Below are positions 1-6,192 of a stretch of 6,192 nucleotides of DNA, piece after piece. Numbering within the stretch: position 1 is the first letter of the stretch; every line of letters starts with the position of its first letter. Where the stretch lies: positions 1 through 6,192 of the forward strand of contig JAFZOA010000001.1 of NCBI GenBank assembly GCA_017550775.1, read 5' to 3'. This stretch comes from Ruminiclostridium sp. (GTDB taxonomy: Bacteria > Bacillota_A > Clostridia > Oscillospirales > Ruminococcaceae). The translations under genes were made by a program, and so were the position numbers. Below the pieces are notes generated by a model that had not been told where the DNA came from, ran no database searches, and saw nothing but the letters and a program-made list of their open reading frames with translations.

Positions 1-279
1 AAGGAGTGCGGTGCCAACATCATCGCGATCACAGACTCGGAAGCCTCCCCGCTCGCCGAGTACGCCGACCAGCTCCTGCTCGCCCGCAGCGACATAATAA
101 GCTATGCGGACAGCCTCGCCGCTCCGCTCAGTCTCATAAACGCCCTTGTAGCCGAGATCGGCATGAGGAACAGCGAAAAGCTCGAAAAGACTCTCGCACG
201 TCTCGAAGACCTCTGGGAGAAGAACGAAGCCTATAAGAAGGACGACGACAATGTTGAGACTACTGTATCTGACGCTTGA
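1..279 (+). CDS. MurR/RpiR-family transcriptional regulator, C-terminal SIS domain (5' end missing)
   Basis: Only the last 92 residues are in the window, read in frame 1 and ending at TGA 277-279. They match the end of a SIS (sugar isomerase) domain as found in MurR/RpiR regulators: a strand plus 'ITDSEASPLAEYAD' (sugar-phosphate pocket side), then 'SYADSLAAPLSLINALVAEI' (the conserved helix that follows in this family), then a charged C-terminal helix with 'LEDLWEKNEAY'. Family members carry an N-terminal helix-turn-helix (outside this window) and change DNA binding when a phosphosugar binds the SIS domain. The last ~13 codons lie over the start of the next gene, so the hydrophilic tail (DDDNVETTVSDA) may have been shaped by that overlap. 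A stand-alone SIS isomerase is the alternative; the 'DSLAAPLSLINAL' pattern favours a regulator. The ligand cannot be told from this fragment. Confidence 0.85.
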   Translation, partial: KECGANIIAITDSEASPLAEYADQLLLARSDIISYADSLAAPLSLINALVAEIGMRNSEKLEKTLARLEDLWEKNEAYKKDDDNVETTVSDA

Positions 280-1588
280 TACGGCGGTACTGACAGGATT
301 CCCGGTACTGTCGCTGCTGGGTCTGTCCGACCTTGCACTGGTGCTCTGCGGGACTGTCCTCGTGATACTGTTCAACCTTGTAAACATCTTTCCCGGAGCA
401 TACGGTAAGGTCTCCATGCGGGTAAAGGTGCTCGCGGGCGGCTGCGACCTTCTCATAGCATTCCTGATCGCGTTCAACGCGGAAGCAGCGCTGCTTATTT
501 ACCGCTTAGTAACCGCCGAAAGATTTGACGACCCGAGCCTGTGGGCAACGGTCACGATCTTTGCCGTTGTCGCAGTCGTTCAGGACAGCATCTGCTTCTG
601 GAACGGCATTATCCGCACATACCTGACTTCCTATCAGCTCGGGATAAAAATGCGCGTGCTCGCGGCGGTATTCGGACTCGTGCCGGTGGTGAACATCGGC
701 TTTCTTGTGGCGATCATCGTGATAACGCGCCGCGAGGTCGTGTATGAGACGCAGTATGAACAGTTTGAAAAGCCCCTTGCCGAGCAGAAGATCTGCGCAA
801 CGAAGTACCCCGTTCTGCTCGTCCACGGGGTCTTTTTCCGTGACAGCAAGATCCTCAACTACTGGGGGAGAGTCCCCGCCGCACTGGAACGCTGCGGCGC
901 TGTGATACGCTACGGGAATCAGCAGTCTGCGCTTTCGGTGGCGGACAGCGCCGCGGAGCTTGCACAGCGCATCGGGGAGGTCGTGAACGAGCTTGGCTGT
1001 GAGAAGGTCAACATCATCGCGCACTCCAAGGGCGGCCTTGACTCGCGCTATGCGGTCTCGCGTCTCGGCGCGGACAAGTACGTTGCTTCTCTCACCACCA
1101 TAAACACCCCGCACCGCGGCTGCGTGTTCGTGGAGAAGCTCTATGACTCGTTCTCGGAGGCAAACCGTGAGCGCATGGCGAAGGCGTACAACTTCGCCGC
1201 GCGCAGGGTAGGGGACAGTGAGCCGGATTTCCTGTCCGCTGTCGCCGACCTTCGTGAGAGCGCCTGCACCGCCATGAACGCGGAGACTCCCGACAGCCCG
1301 GCGGTTTACTACCAGAGCGTCGGTTCCGCGGCGAAGTACGGTTCCAGCGCGCGCTTTCCGCTCAACATCTCTATCCCGTTGGTGCGCAAGACCGACGGTG
1401 ACAACGACGGTCTCGTGTCGGTGGAGTCCATGCGCTGGGGCGAGGATTTCAGGGTGCTGCGCGTGACGGGAATGCGGGGGATCACCCATGCGGATATGAT
1501 AGACCTGAACCGCGAGAACATACGGGATTTCGACGTAAGAAGGTGCTATATCGACATAGTGAGCGAGCTGAGACAGAAGGGCTTCTGA
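251..1588 (+). CDS. membrane-anchored lipase-like alpha/beta-hydrolase
   Basis: 445 residues. The first ~160 are strongly hydrophobic and hold about four to five membrane segments (roughly residues 11-45 as two, 61-87, 98-118, 136-158). The soluble part begins near 185 and has the hallmarks of a bacterial triacylglycerol lipase/esterase: 'YPVLLVHGVFFRD' (186-198, oxyanion region, His192-Gly193), nucleophile elbow 'IIAHSKGGLD' with Ser259, 'TINTPHRG' (283-290), 'DGDNDGLVSVES' with Asp386 as the likely acid, and 'ITHADMID' with His413. All three triad members are therefore present. Substrate is unknown; lipid or another ester at the membrane is the natural guess, and the sequence does not say which side of the membrane the catalytic domain faces. 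ATG 251 is chosen because AAGAAGG (235-241) sits 9 bases upstream. The start lies inside the preceding regulator gene (29-base overlap), which suggests translational coupling and one operon. There is no cleavable signal peptide pattern. Confidence 0.88.
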   Translation: MLRLLYLTLDTAVLTGFPVLSLLGLSDLALVLCGTVLVILFNLVNIFPGAYGKVSMRVKVLAGGCDLLIAFLIAFNAEAALLIYRLVTAERFDDPSLWATVTIFAVVAVVQDSICFWNGIIRTYLTSYQLGIKMRVLAAVFGLVPVVNIGFLVAIIVITRREVVYETQYEQFEKPLAEQKICATKYPVLLVHGVFFRDSKILNYWGRVPAALERCGAVIRYGNQQSALSVADSAAELAQRIGEVVNELGCEKVNIIAHSKGGLDSRYAVSRLGADKYVASLTTINTPHRGCVFVEKLYDSFSEANRERMAKAYNFAARRVGDSEPDFLSAVADLRESACTAMNAETPDSPAVYYQSVGSAAKYGSSARFPLNISIPLVRKTDGDNDGLVSVESMRWGEDFRVLRVTGMRGITHADMIDLNRENIRDFDVRRCYIDIVSELRQKGF

Positions 1589-1616
1589 CCGTATCTGAAC
1601 GGCAATTTTTCCCGGT

Positions 1617-1646
1617 ATGAATAACCCTCTCGGTACTGCATATACT
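1617..1646 (+). promoter_or_regulatory. possible weak promoter ahead of the small helical-protein gene
   Basis: TATACT at 1641-1646 matches the -10 consensus at five of six bases. The hexamer placed 18 bases upstream, ATGAAT at 1617-1622, is a poor -35. A start of transcription near 1653 would leave about 40 bases of leader before ATG 1694. The gene may equally be read through from the lipase gene, as no convincing terminator lies between them. Confidence 0.25.
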
Positions 1647-1677
1647 CCGGGTGCGGGAACGCGGTACGCCGCGCCGC

Positions 1678-1686
1678 AAAGGAGGA
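1678..1686 (+). promoter_or_regulatory. strong ribosome binding site (AAAGGAGGA)
   Basis: AAAGGAGGA is almost fully complementary to the 16S rRNA tail and ends about 8 bases before ATG 1694. It fixes the start of the downstream gene and predicts high translation, notably stronger than the sites of the other genes in the window. Confidence 0.85.
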
Positions 1687-1693
1687 ATATACC

Positions 1694-2128
1694 ATGCTTC
1701 ACAGAAACGATGAGGATATACTGAACACTATCTGCAAGAACAGCCGCATGGCTTACGAGAGCACAGGTCAGGTCATGAGCAGATGCCGCGACAGCCGGCT
1801 CACCGACTATCTCGCGCGCCAGCGAAAGCACTACGCCGAGACCTATTCCGCAGCACGGAAACGGCTCAACGAGGGGAACTCCCGTCCCGAGCCGGTACCG
1901 CCGATGCAGCTTGTCATGGCGCACATCGGTATCGCGGCAAAGACCGCCTTCGACCGCAGCACCGGGCATATCGCGGAGCTGATGTACGATGGCACGAACA
2001 TGGGGATAATCGACATTGCGCGCTCCGTCAACCGCAGCTCCCATGCCGCACCGGAGAATATCCGCCTTGCCGAGAGCCTGCTGTCCGACGAGGAGAAGTA
2101 CGCCGACGGGCTTCGCAAGTTCCTTTAG
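1694..2128 (+). CDS. small all-helical (ferritin-like-fold candidate) protein of unknown function
   Basis: 144 residues with no signal peptide or membrane segment. The sequence reads as four or five amphipathic helices: about 4-28, 33-60, 71-98, 101-114 and 119-143, separated by a Pro-rich turn (EPVPP, 66-70). The best-marked stretch is 'HIAELMYDGTNMGIIDIA' (92-109); I associate this motif with a widespread uncharacterised small protein of clostridia that resembles DUF2383-type four-helix bundles, but this is recall and not a search result. Helices carry scattered Glu/His (Glu9-like acids, His47, His92, Glu95, Glu134), yet no clear paired ExxH di-iron motif is visible, so metal binding is not claimed. 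The start is fixed by AAAGGAGGA 8 bases upstream. A frame on the same strand (1783-2172) and two on the opposite strand also stay open here; the RBS and helical pattern support this frame. Function unknown. Confidence 0.8.
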   Translation: MLHRNDEDILNTICKNSRMAYESTGQVMSRCRDSRLTDYLARQRKHYAETYSAARKRLNEGNSRPEPVPPMQLVMAHIGIAAKTAFDRSTGHIAELMYDGTNMGIIDIARSVNRSSHAAPENIRLAESLLSDEEKYADGLRKFL

Positions 2129-2130
2129 GG

Positions 2131-2155
2131 CGGATAAGGCTGCTGTATCCGGATA
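2131..2155. repeat. inverted repeat and overlapping palindrome (CGGATA ... TATCCGGATA)
   Basis: CGGATA (2131-2136) pairs with TATCCG (2146-2151) across a 9-base loop, and TATCCGGATA (2146-2155) is itself a perfect 10-base palindrome, giving three GGATA half-sites within 25 bases just after the stop codon at 2126-2128. There is no T-run after the hairpin, so it is a weak case for a rho-independent terminator; a regulator binding site is an alternative. It lies about 75 bases upstream of the -35 of the next promoter. Confidence 0.35.
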
Positions 2156-2172
2156 GTATCGCGTTAAAGTAA

Positions 2173-2216
2173 AATTGTTGTAAATACTCTAAAAATTTTC
2201 GTCATAATAAACAATT
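2173..2216. repeat. 7-base inverted repeat in the AT-rich control region
   Basis: AATTGTT (2173-2179) and AACAATT (2210-2216) are exact reverse complements separated by 30 bases, ending 13 bases before the -35 box. In DNA this AT-rich a 7-base match can arise by chance. If real it could be an upstream operator for the cyclic-di-GMP gene. Confidence 0.25.
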
Positions 2217-2229
2217 GCGCTGTAATATG

Positions 2230-2258
2230 TTGACTGTAATTCTGAAATATGCTATAAT
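2230..2258 (+). promoter_or_regulatory. sigma-A promoter for the LacI-GGDEF-EAL gene
   Basis: -35 TTGACT (2230-2235), exactly 17 bases of spacer, and -10 TATAAT (2253-2258) preceded by TGC (extended -10). This is five of six plus six of six to consensus with ideal spacing, in a local AT-rich island. Transcription would start near 2265, giving a leader of about 54 bases. The direct repeat CTGTAAT (2220-2226 and 2234-2240) overlaps the -35 and could be a binding site, though it is short. Confidence 0.85.
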
Positions 2259-2302
2259 ATTTAAGATTATAGGATAGTATTTCTTTCAAACAAATTAATT
2301 CC

Positions 2303-2312
2303 GGATGGGTGG
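2303..2312 (+). promoter_or_regulatory. ribosome binding site that decides a TTG start
   Basis: GGATGGGTGG lies 6 bases before TTG 2319. It contains an ATG (2305-2307), but that frame stops after five codons at TGA 2320-2322, so it is not the start. In the coding frame the upstream stop is TAA 2262-2264 and no ATG or GTG occurs between it and TTG 2319. The next in-frame GTG (2346) would cut into the first beta-strand of the ligand-binding domain, and the first in-frame ATG lies beyond 2680. TTG 2319 is therefore the only sensible start. Confidence 0.75.
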
Positions 2313-2318
2313 TACACT

Positions 2319-5300
2319 TTGATAGAGAATAAAAAGCTGATAGGTGTGTGTCTGACAAGAGTTGAGGACGATTTCAGGACCGAGTTCCTTAAGTTTTTCC
2401 ATAAGATCGCAGAGGAAAACAACAGCAAGATCATCGTTTTCAACAGTCCGCGCGACTTCTATTACGGAGACAAATACGACGAGGGCGCGAAAAGCGTCTA
2501 TAAATTCATAAACTACGACGCTCTTGATGCGCTCGTTATCCTGCGCGAGAGCTTCTACGACGAAGAGCTTGTCAACGGCATCATACGCAGCGCGACGGAT
2601 AAGGGAAAGCCTGTTGTTCTCGTACACGGAAGGCATGACGACTGCTACTGCATCGAGACGGACTATGTCGACGCGTACAGAGCTATGCTCGACCACCTTT
2701 TCGGTATCCATGACATCAAAGATCCCGTCTTCATAGGCGGTAAACCGGAGAATGACGAACAGACCGTGATACGGCTCGGCATATACAAAGAACAGCTCGA
2801 AAAGCACGGCCTTGTATATACCGACGATATGCTGTATTACGGCGATTACTGGGATGTCCCCGCCAAAAAAGCCGTCCGTGAGATCATCAGGAAACGTGAC
2901 AGGATCCCGGATGCGTTCGTCTGCGCCAACGACACCATGGCTATGGCGGTGTGCGAGGAGCTTAAAGCACACGGGATGATTGTTCCCGAGAACGTTAAGG
3001 TCACCGGCTTCGACGGGCTTGTGAGCGCGGAGTACTATCTCCCGCGCCTTACCACCTGCCGCGAGGATATCGGTGCGCTCACTAAGCTTACCTTCGATAT
3101 CATTGAAGACGCCATAGCGGGGAACGTCGAAAAGGGCGTTTTCATTGAGAAGTTCGTTCCGTTCATTGGTGAGTCCTGCGGCTGTCAGAGCGAAGCGGTC
3201 ATCGATTACCGCGAGAGGGCAAGGGAAGTCTTTCTCTTCAACCTTGAGACCCGCCAGCACGAGACTCACATCTATACATGGGTAGACAGCGTCCTTGACA
3301 GCGACAGCCTCAATACGCTGAGCATTGCTCTGCGGGACTACATTCTCCCCAATTCAAGCGTATGCCTTAACGAAGGCTTCATCATGACCGCACTCGGTCA
3401 GTCCGCCGAGAAAGTGCGCGAGTCCGCATACGGAGAGTTCATCGTCATCTCCTCAAAGACTACCGAATACTCCGGCGGCAAGCAGGGGCGTTTCCCGCTC
3501 AGCGAAATGATACCCGATCTGAATGTATGGCTCGGAGACAGTACGATGTGCGTTGTTTCGCCTATCACCGTCGGTGAAGAATCCTGCGGAACCTACGTCG
3601 TGATGATAGACGATATCACATACACATCTCACAAGCTGTTCAGAGTATGCAAGACTATGAACATAGCTTTCGGTGCGCTTCTCAACCGCCTGAACAACCG
3701 CAATATGCAGACAAGCATGATAAGCGCCCGTTTCACCGACCAGCTCACCGGACTCCCGAATCATAAGGGACTCACCAACTGGTTCAACGAGTTTGCCGGC
3801 AAGGAGAAGAACCATAACCGTACCGTCATGGTCTCGGTCTACAATATCCCGCAGTACCGCTTTATTTACGAGAACTACGGTATGGACGACATCGAGGAAG
3901 CCGTGCGCTTCATAGCCGACGCCCTGCGCCTTGCGAACAAGGACAACGGCTACATTGCAAGAACCGGCAATGACGAGTTCGTGGTGTTCAACTACGCCGC
4001 AGACGATAAGGAAGCCGGCTCGGTCATCAACAACGCGGTGTCGGTATTCTACGGTATAATCGAGGGATACAACAAGAGCAGCAGCAAGGACTACTACATA
4101 GAGGTCAACTGCGGCTGTACCGTTGCGAGTGCCGGCTGGAACAGCGACCTCTCCACGTTCATAAAGCTTGCCAACGCCGAGGTCTATATGAACAGGCTGA
4201 AAGCGGGCATTTCCCCCGTTCTCAAGGACGAGAAGATCCACCCCGCGGCTGCGCCCAAGGACAACAAGGATCTGTACAACGAGTTCACGGTCCTGATAGA
4301 AAAGAACCTCTTCACTTACTTCTTCCAGCCTATCATAGATGCGCGCACCGGCGATATCGTGGCGTATGAGGCGCTTATGAGGACCTGCGGCGGTATCCAG
4401 ATGTCCCCGCTCCAGATACTTGAAATAGCAAAGGAATACAACAAGCTCTACGATATAGAGAAGGCGACGATGTTCAATGTCATGGACAGATATGTTCGTG
4501 ATATGGAGAAGTTCGCTGGCGCAAAGGTGTTCATAAACACGATCCCCGGCAACTTCCTGAAGCAGGATGATATCTCCGTCCTGCGCGAGAAGTACGGACA
4601 GTACATCTCAAACTTTGTCTTTGAGATCACCGAGCAGGATACCGTTTCCGACGACAAGTTAAGCTCTATCCGAAGTCTCGGCGTTATAGGCAATACCGAT
4701 GAGTTCCGCGGTATCGCCGGCGGTCAGATCGCGGTAGACGACTACGGCACAGGACATTCCAATATCGTGAACCTGCTCAGATACGCGCCGCACATCATCA
4801 AGATCGACCGCTTCCTTATCAGCAATATTCAGAACGACCTCAACAAGCAGATGTTCGTCAAGAGCACCATAGAGTTCGCCAAGATGAACAACATCAAGGT
4901 GCTCGCGGAGGGCGTTGAGACCTTCGAGGAGATGAAGACCGTCATCGAGTACGGCGTTGATCTCATTCAGGGCTACTACACATCCCGTCCCGCAGAGGAG
5001 CCGGTAGGGCAGATACCCGATGCGGTTCGCAACGAGGTGATAGCCGAGAACATAAGCCTTACGCGAATGGACAACGAGCATCTTGTTTACCGGGCAAAGG
5101 ACGGCGATGTAGTCAACCTTGTGGAGCTCGCGGTCGGCAAGTACAGCCGGATAGATGTTATCGGCGGCACAGTTCGCGTTATCGGTACGGAAAGCCAGCT
5201 CTTCGAGATCGAGATCAGGATCGAAGAGAACGTGAACACCTGTGTCATATTCGAGAATGTCCGGATAAAGGCAATAGACGGACCCGCGATACGAATAGGA

Positions 5301-6192
5301 CGCGGAAGCAATGTCGAGCTGCGTCTCAAAGGCTCGAACTTCATTCAGAAAAACGGTATCTACGTTCCGTCGGGCTCGTCGTTCCGCACGACCGGCGACG
5401 GAGATCTGCTGCTTGATATCAAGCGCAACGGTAGCGTCGGCATCGGAAGCCTGATCGACGAGACTTTCGGTATCATTTCTTTTGAGCATACCGGCTCCAT
5501 AAGTGTGGAGATCCAGCTCGACAGGGGCATCTGCATAGGCGGCGGAATCTCCGACAACGCTTCCATTACCTTCGTAAGCGGTAAGGTAAGTGTTCTTGCG
5601 CAGTGCGTAAACTCCATAGGCATAGGCTGCGTCAAGGGCAAGGCGGACATAACCGTAATGCACGACGCTCTGGTAGTCTCCAAGTGCAGCGGCAGATGTT
5701 CCGTCGCGATCGGCGCATCTGACGGCGAGCTTCGCATCACCTCCACCGGTACTATCGACGCGGTCTCCGACGGTGAAGTATGTGCAGCGGTGGGAACTAC
5801 CGGCTCCGGCGATGCTCATATCTTCATCGAGGACGGCGACGTCAAGGCCGTGGTGCACAGCTCGAAGGCGGTATGTCTCGGCACTATCGAGGGTACTGCC
5901 GATGTCAATGTCATAGACGGGCACGTCTTTGCCTACGGCGAGGGAGACATGGTCTGCGGCTACGGAAGCACACAGGGTACGGGTACCACGCGGGTTTCCG
6001 GAGGTACGGCTGCGGTGAAGATACTTTCCGGCTGCATACTGCAATTCGGCTCCGATCACTGCGCGGCGATATTTACCGGCGGTAACATCATCGCGGACAA
6101 GGAGGAGCTTGTGGCAGCTATCAATGAGACCGGCGAGCCGCTTCACCCCGAACGTCCCGGCGGCGACAGCGTCGAGCGTGAAATATCCACGC
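2319..6192 (+). CDS. ligand-sensing cyclic-di-GMP phosphodiesterase (LacI-type sensor, GAF-like, degenerate GGDEF, EAL) with C-terminal beta-helix; 3' end missing
   Basis: I read 1291 codons without a stop from TTG 2319 to the window edge. Residues 5-284 are a LacI/periplasmic-binding-type sensor ('CANDTMAMAV', 'VKVTGFDG' with GFD at 230-232) ending in 'ESCGC' (285-289). There is no helix-turn-helix. About 290-467 is a helical linker plus a GAF-like region. The GGDEF domain (about 468-640) starts with 'DQLTGLPNHKG' (474-484), but its signature is GNDEF (550-554), the first metal Asp is Asn509, the substrate Asn is Tyr517, and no RxxD inhibitory site is present, so cyclase activity is unlikely. 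The EAL domain (about 655-900) is intact: EALMR (684-688), Asn740, Glu769 in 'FEITE', DDYGTG (807-812), Lys828 and Asp830, Glu864 in 'AEGVET', Gln884 in 'QGYY'. It should hydrolyse cyclic-di-GMP. From about 905 on is a repeat-built beta-helix. No signal peptide or membrane segment is seen, so the protein is probably cytoplasmic. The ligand is unknown. Confidence 0.9.
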   Translation, partial: MIENKKLIGVCLTRVEDDFRTEFLKFFHKIAEENNSKIIVFNSPRDFYYGDKYDEGAKSVYKFINYDALDALVILRESFYDEELVNGIIRSATDKGKPVVLVHGRHDDCYCIETDYVDAYRAMLDHLFGIHDIKDPVFIGGKPENDEQTVIRLGIYKEQLEKHGLVYTDDMLYYGDYWDVPAKKAVREIIRKRDRIPDAFVCANDTMAMAVCEELKAHGMIVPENVKVTGFDGLVSAEYYLPRLTTCREDIGALTKLTFDIIEDAIAGNVEKGVFIEKFVPFIGESCGCQSEAVIDYRERAREVFLFNLETRQHETHIYTWVDSVLDSDSLNTLSIALRDYILPNSSVCLNEGFIMTALGQSAEKVRESAYGEFIVISSKTTEYSGGKQGRFPLSEMIPDLNVWLGDSTMCVVSPITVGEESCGTYVVMIDDITYTSHKLFRVCKTMNIAFGALLNRLNNRNMQTSMISARFTDQLTGLPNHKGLTNWFNEFAGKEKNHNRTVMVSVYNIPQYRFIYENYGMDDIEEAVRFIADALRLANKDNGYIARTGNDEFVVFNYAADDKEAGSVINNAVSVFYGIIEGYNKSSSKDYYIEVNCGCTVASAGWNSDLSTFIKLANAEVYMNRLKAGISPVLKDEKIHPAAAPKDNKDLYNEFTVLIEKNLFTYFFQPIIDARTGDIVAYEALMRTCGGIQMSPLQILEIAKEYNKLYDIEKATMFNVMDRYVRDMEKFAGAKVFINTIPGNFLKQDDISVLREKYGQYISNFVFEITEQDTVSDDKLSSIRSLGVIGNTDEFRGIAGGQIAVDDYGTGHSNIVNLLRYAPHIIKIDRFLISNIQNDLNKQMFVKSTIEFAKMNNIKVLAEGVETFEEMKTVIEYGVDLIQGYYTSRPAEEPVGQIPDAVRNEVIAENISLTRMDNEHLVYRAKDGDVVNLVELAVGKYSRIDVIGGTVRVIGTESQLFEIEIRIEENVNTCVIFENVRIKAIDGPAIRIGRGSNVELRLKGSNFIQKNGIYVPSGSSFRTTGDGDLLLDIKRNGSVGIGSLIDETFGIISFEHTGSISVEIQLDRGICIGGGISDNASITFVSGKVSVLAQCVNSIGIGCVKGKADITVMHDALVVSKCSGRCSVAIGASDGELRITSTGTIDAVSDGEVCAAVGTTGSGDAHIFIEDGDVKAVVHSSKAVCLGTIEGTADVNVIDGHVFAYGEGDMVCGYGSTQGTGTTRVSGGTAAVKILSGCILQFGSDHCAAIFTGGNIIADKEELVAAINETGEPLHPERPGGDSVEREIST
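5220..6110 (+). repeat. protein-level tandem repeats, predicted right-handed parallel beta-helix (residues ~968-1264 of the phosphodiesterase)
   Basis: After the EAL domain the protein becomes a series of short beta-strands broken by Gly/Asp/Asn turns. An 'IG/VG/LG' anchor recurs at Gly1043, 1074, 1103, 1132, 1159, 1188 and 1216, so spacing is 27-31 residues. The typical unit is: IG, four to five variable residues, G, small residue, x, I, x, V, x, x, G, x, V, x, A/V, then a polar turn and a short hydrophobic strand. An earlier, less regular part (about 968-1030) contains 'FENVRIKAIDGPAIRIGRG' and 'NGIYVPSGSSF', a pattern I know from beta-helix carbohydrate-binding or surface proteins of Firmicutes. 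The DNA copies have diverged, so the repeat is clear only in protein. The last clear unit ends near 1240-1264, followed by a Pro/Gly-rich hydrophilic stretch (1272-1284) that runs to the window edge. Confidence 0.7.

Noticed and set aside
6..236. Short + strand frame rich in Arg and His over the first gene
   Set aside because: Frame 1 gives a clear SIS-domain ending through the same bases, so this frame is a shadow.
1589..1610. CCGT-6-ACGG hairpin followed by CAATTTTT after the lipase stop
   Set aside because: A four-base stem is too weak to call a rho-independent terminator, even with the five T residues that follow.
1661..1672. GCGG-TACG-CCGC mini hairpin just before the ribosome binding site of the small helical-protein gene
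   Set aside because: A four-base stem in a GC-rich stretch is easily chance; it does not cover the ribosome binding site and no alternative pairing was found to support a switch.
506..2044. Long open frame on the opposite strand (512 codons) across the lipase and the small helical-protein gene
   Set aside because: It crosses two well-supported genes and the gap between them, its protein is low in recognisable motifs and rich in Arg/His/Val as expected from reading GC-rich codons backwards, and no ribosome binding site was evident.
5439..6038. Possible DNA-level tandem repeat array or CRISPR-like array
   Set aside because: The periodicity is in the protein only; the bases of each unit differ, and there are no identical repeats or spacers.
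4659..6146. Long open frame on the opposite strand (495 codons) under the EAL and beta-helix part
   Set aside because: It mirrors a frame with clear EAL motifs and regular repeats. Its length comes from codon bias in the GC-rich gene on the + strand; the same holds for the opposite-strand frames at 2295-3269 and 3453-4241.

Overview
The window looks like chromosomal DNA from a low-to-mid GC Clostridia member, most likely a gut Ruminococcaceae/Oscillospiraceae-type organism. The grounds are inference from content: GC-rich coding with sharply AT-rich control regions, strong AGGAGG-type ribosome binding sites, a textbook sigma-A promoter, a LacI-sensor/GGDEF/EAL protein of a kind typical of clostridia, and a small helical protein I associate with clostridial genomes. 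The species cannot be fixed from the sequence. All recognised genes are on the + strand. I see no mobile elements, RNA genes or CRISPR.

Layout. (1) 1-279 is the 3' end of a MurR/RpiR-type regulator (SIS domain). (2) 251-1588 overlaps it by 29 bases and encodes a membrane-anchored alpha/beta-hydrolase (lipase-like) with a complete Ser-Asp-His set; the two are probably translationally coupled. (3) After about 105 bases comes 1694-2128, a small all-helical protein of unknown function with a very strong ribosome binding site. (4) 2129-2318 is an AT-rich control region with inverted repeats and a near-perfect promoter (TTGACT-17-TATAAT with an extended -10). (5) From 2319 to the right edge runs one very long gene that starts with TTG and is still open at the end (1291 residues visible).

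The long gene fills about 60% of the window and is the main item of interest. In order it encodes a LacI-type ligand-binding domain with no DNA-binding domain, a GAF-like linker region, a GGDEF domain that has lost its key residues, an EAL domain with every catalytic residue present, and then at least 360 residues of short glycine-rich repeats that look like a right-handed parallel beta-helix. The predicted role is a cytoplasmic, ligand-controlled cyclic-di-GMP phosphodiesterase. The beta-helix tail resembles modules normally seen in secreted or carbohydrate-binding proteins, and its presence on a cytoplasmic signalling enzyme is the most unusual feature here.

Functional links between the left block (sugar-phosphate-type regulator plus membrane lipase) and the cyclic-di-GMP gene are not shown by the sequence; the latter has its own promoter and is probably a separate transcription unit.
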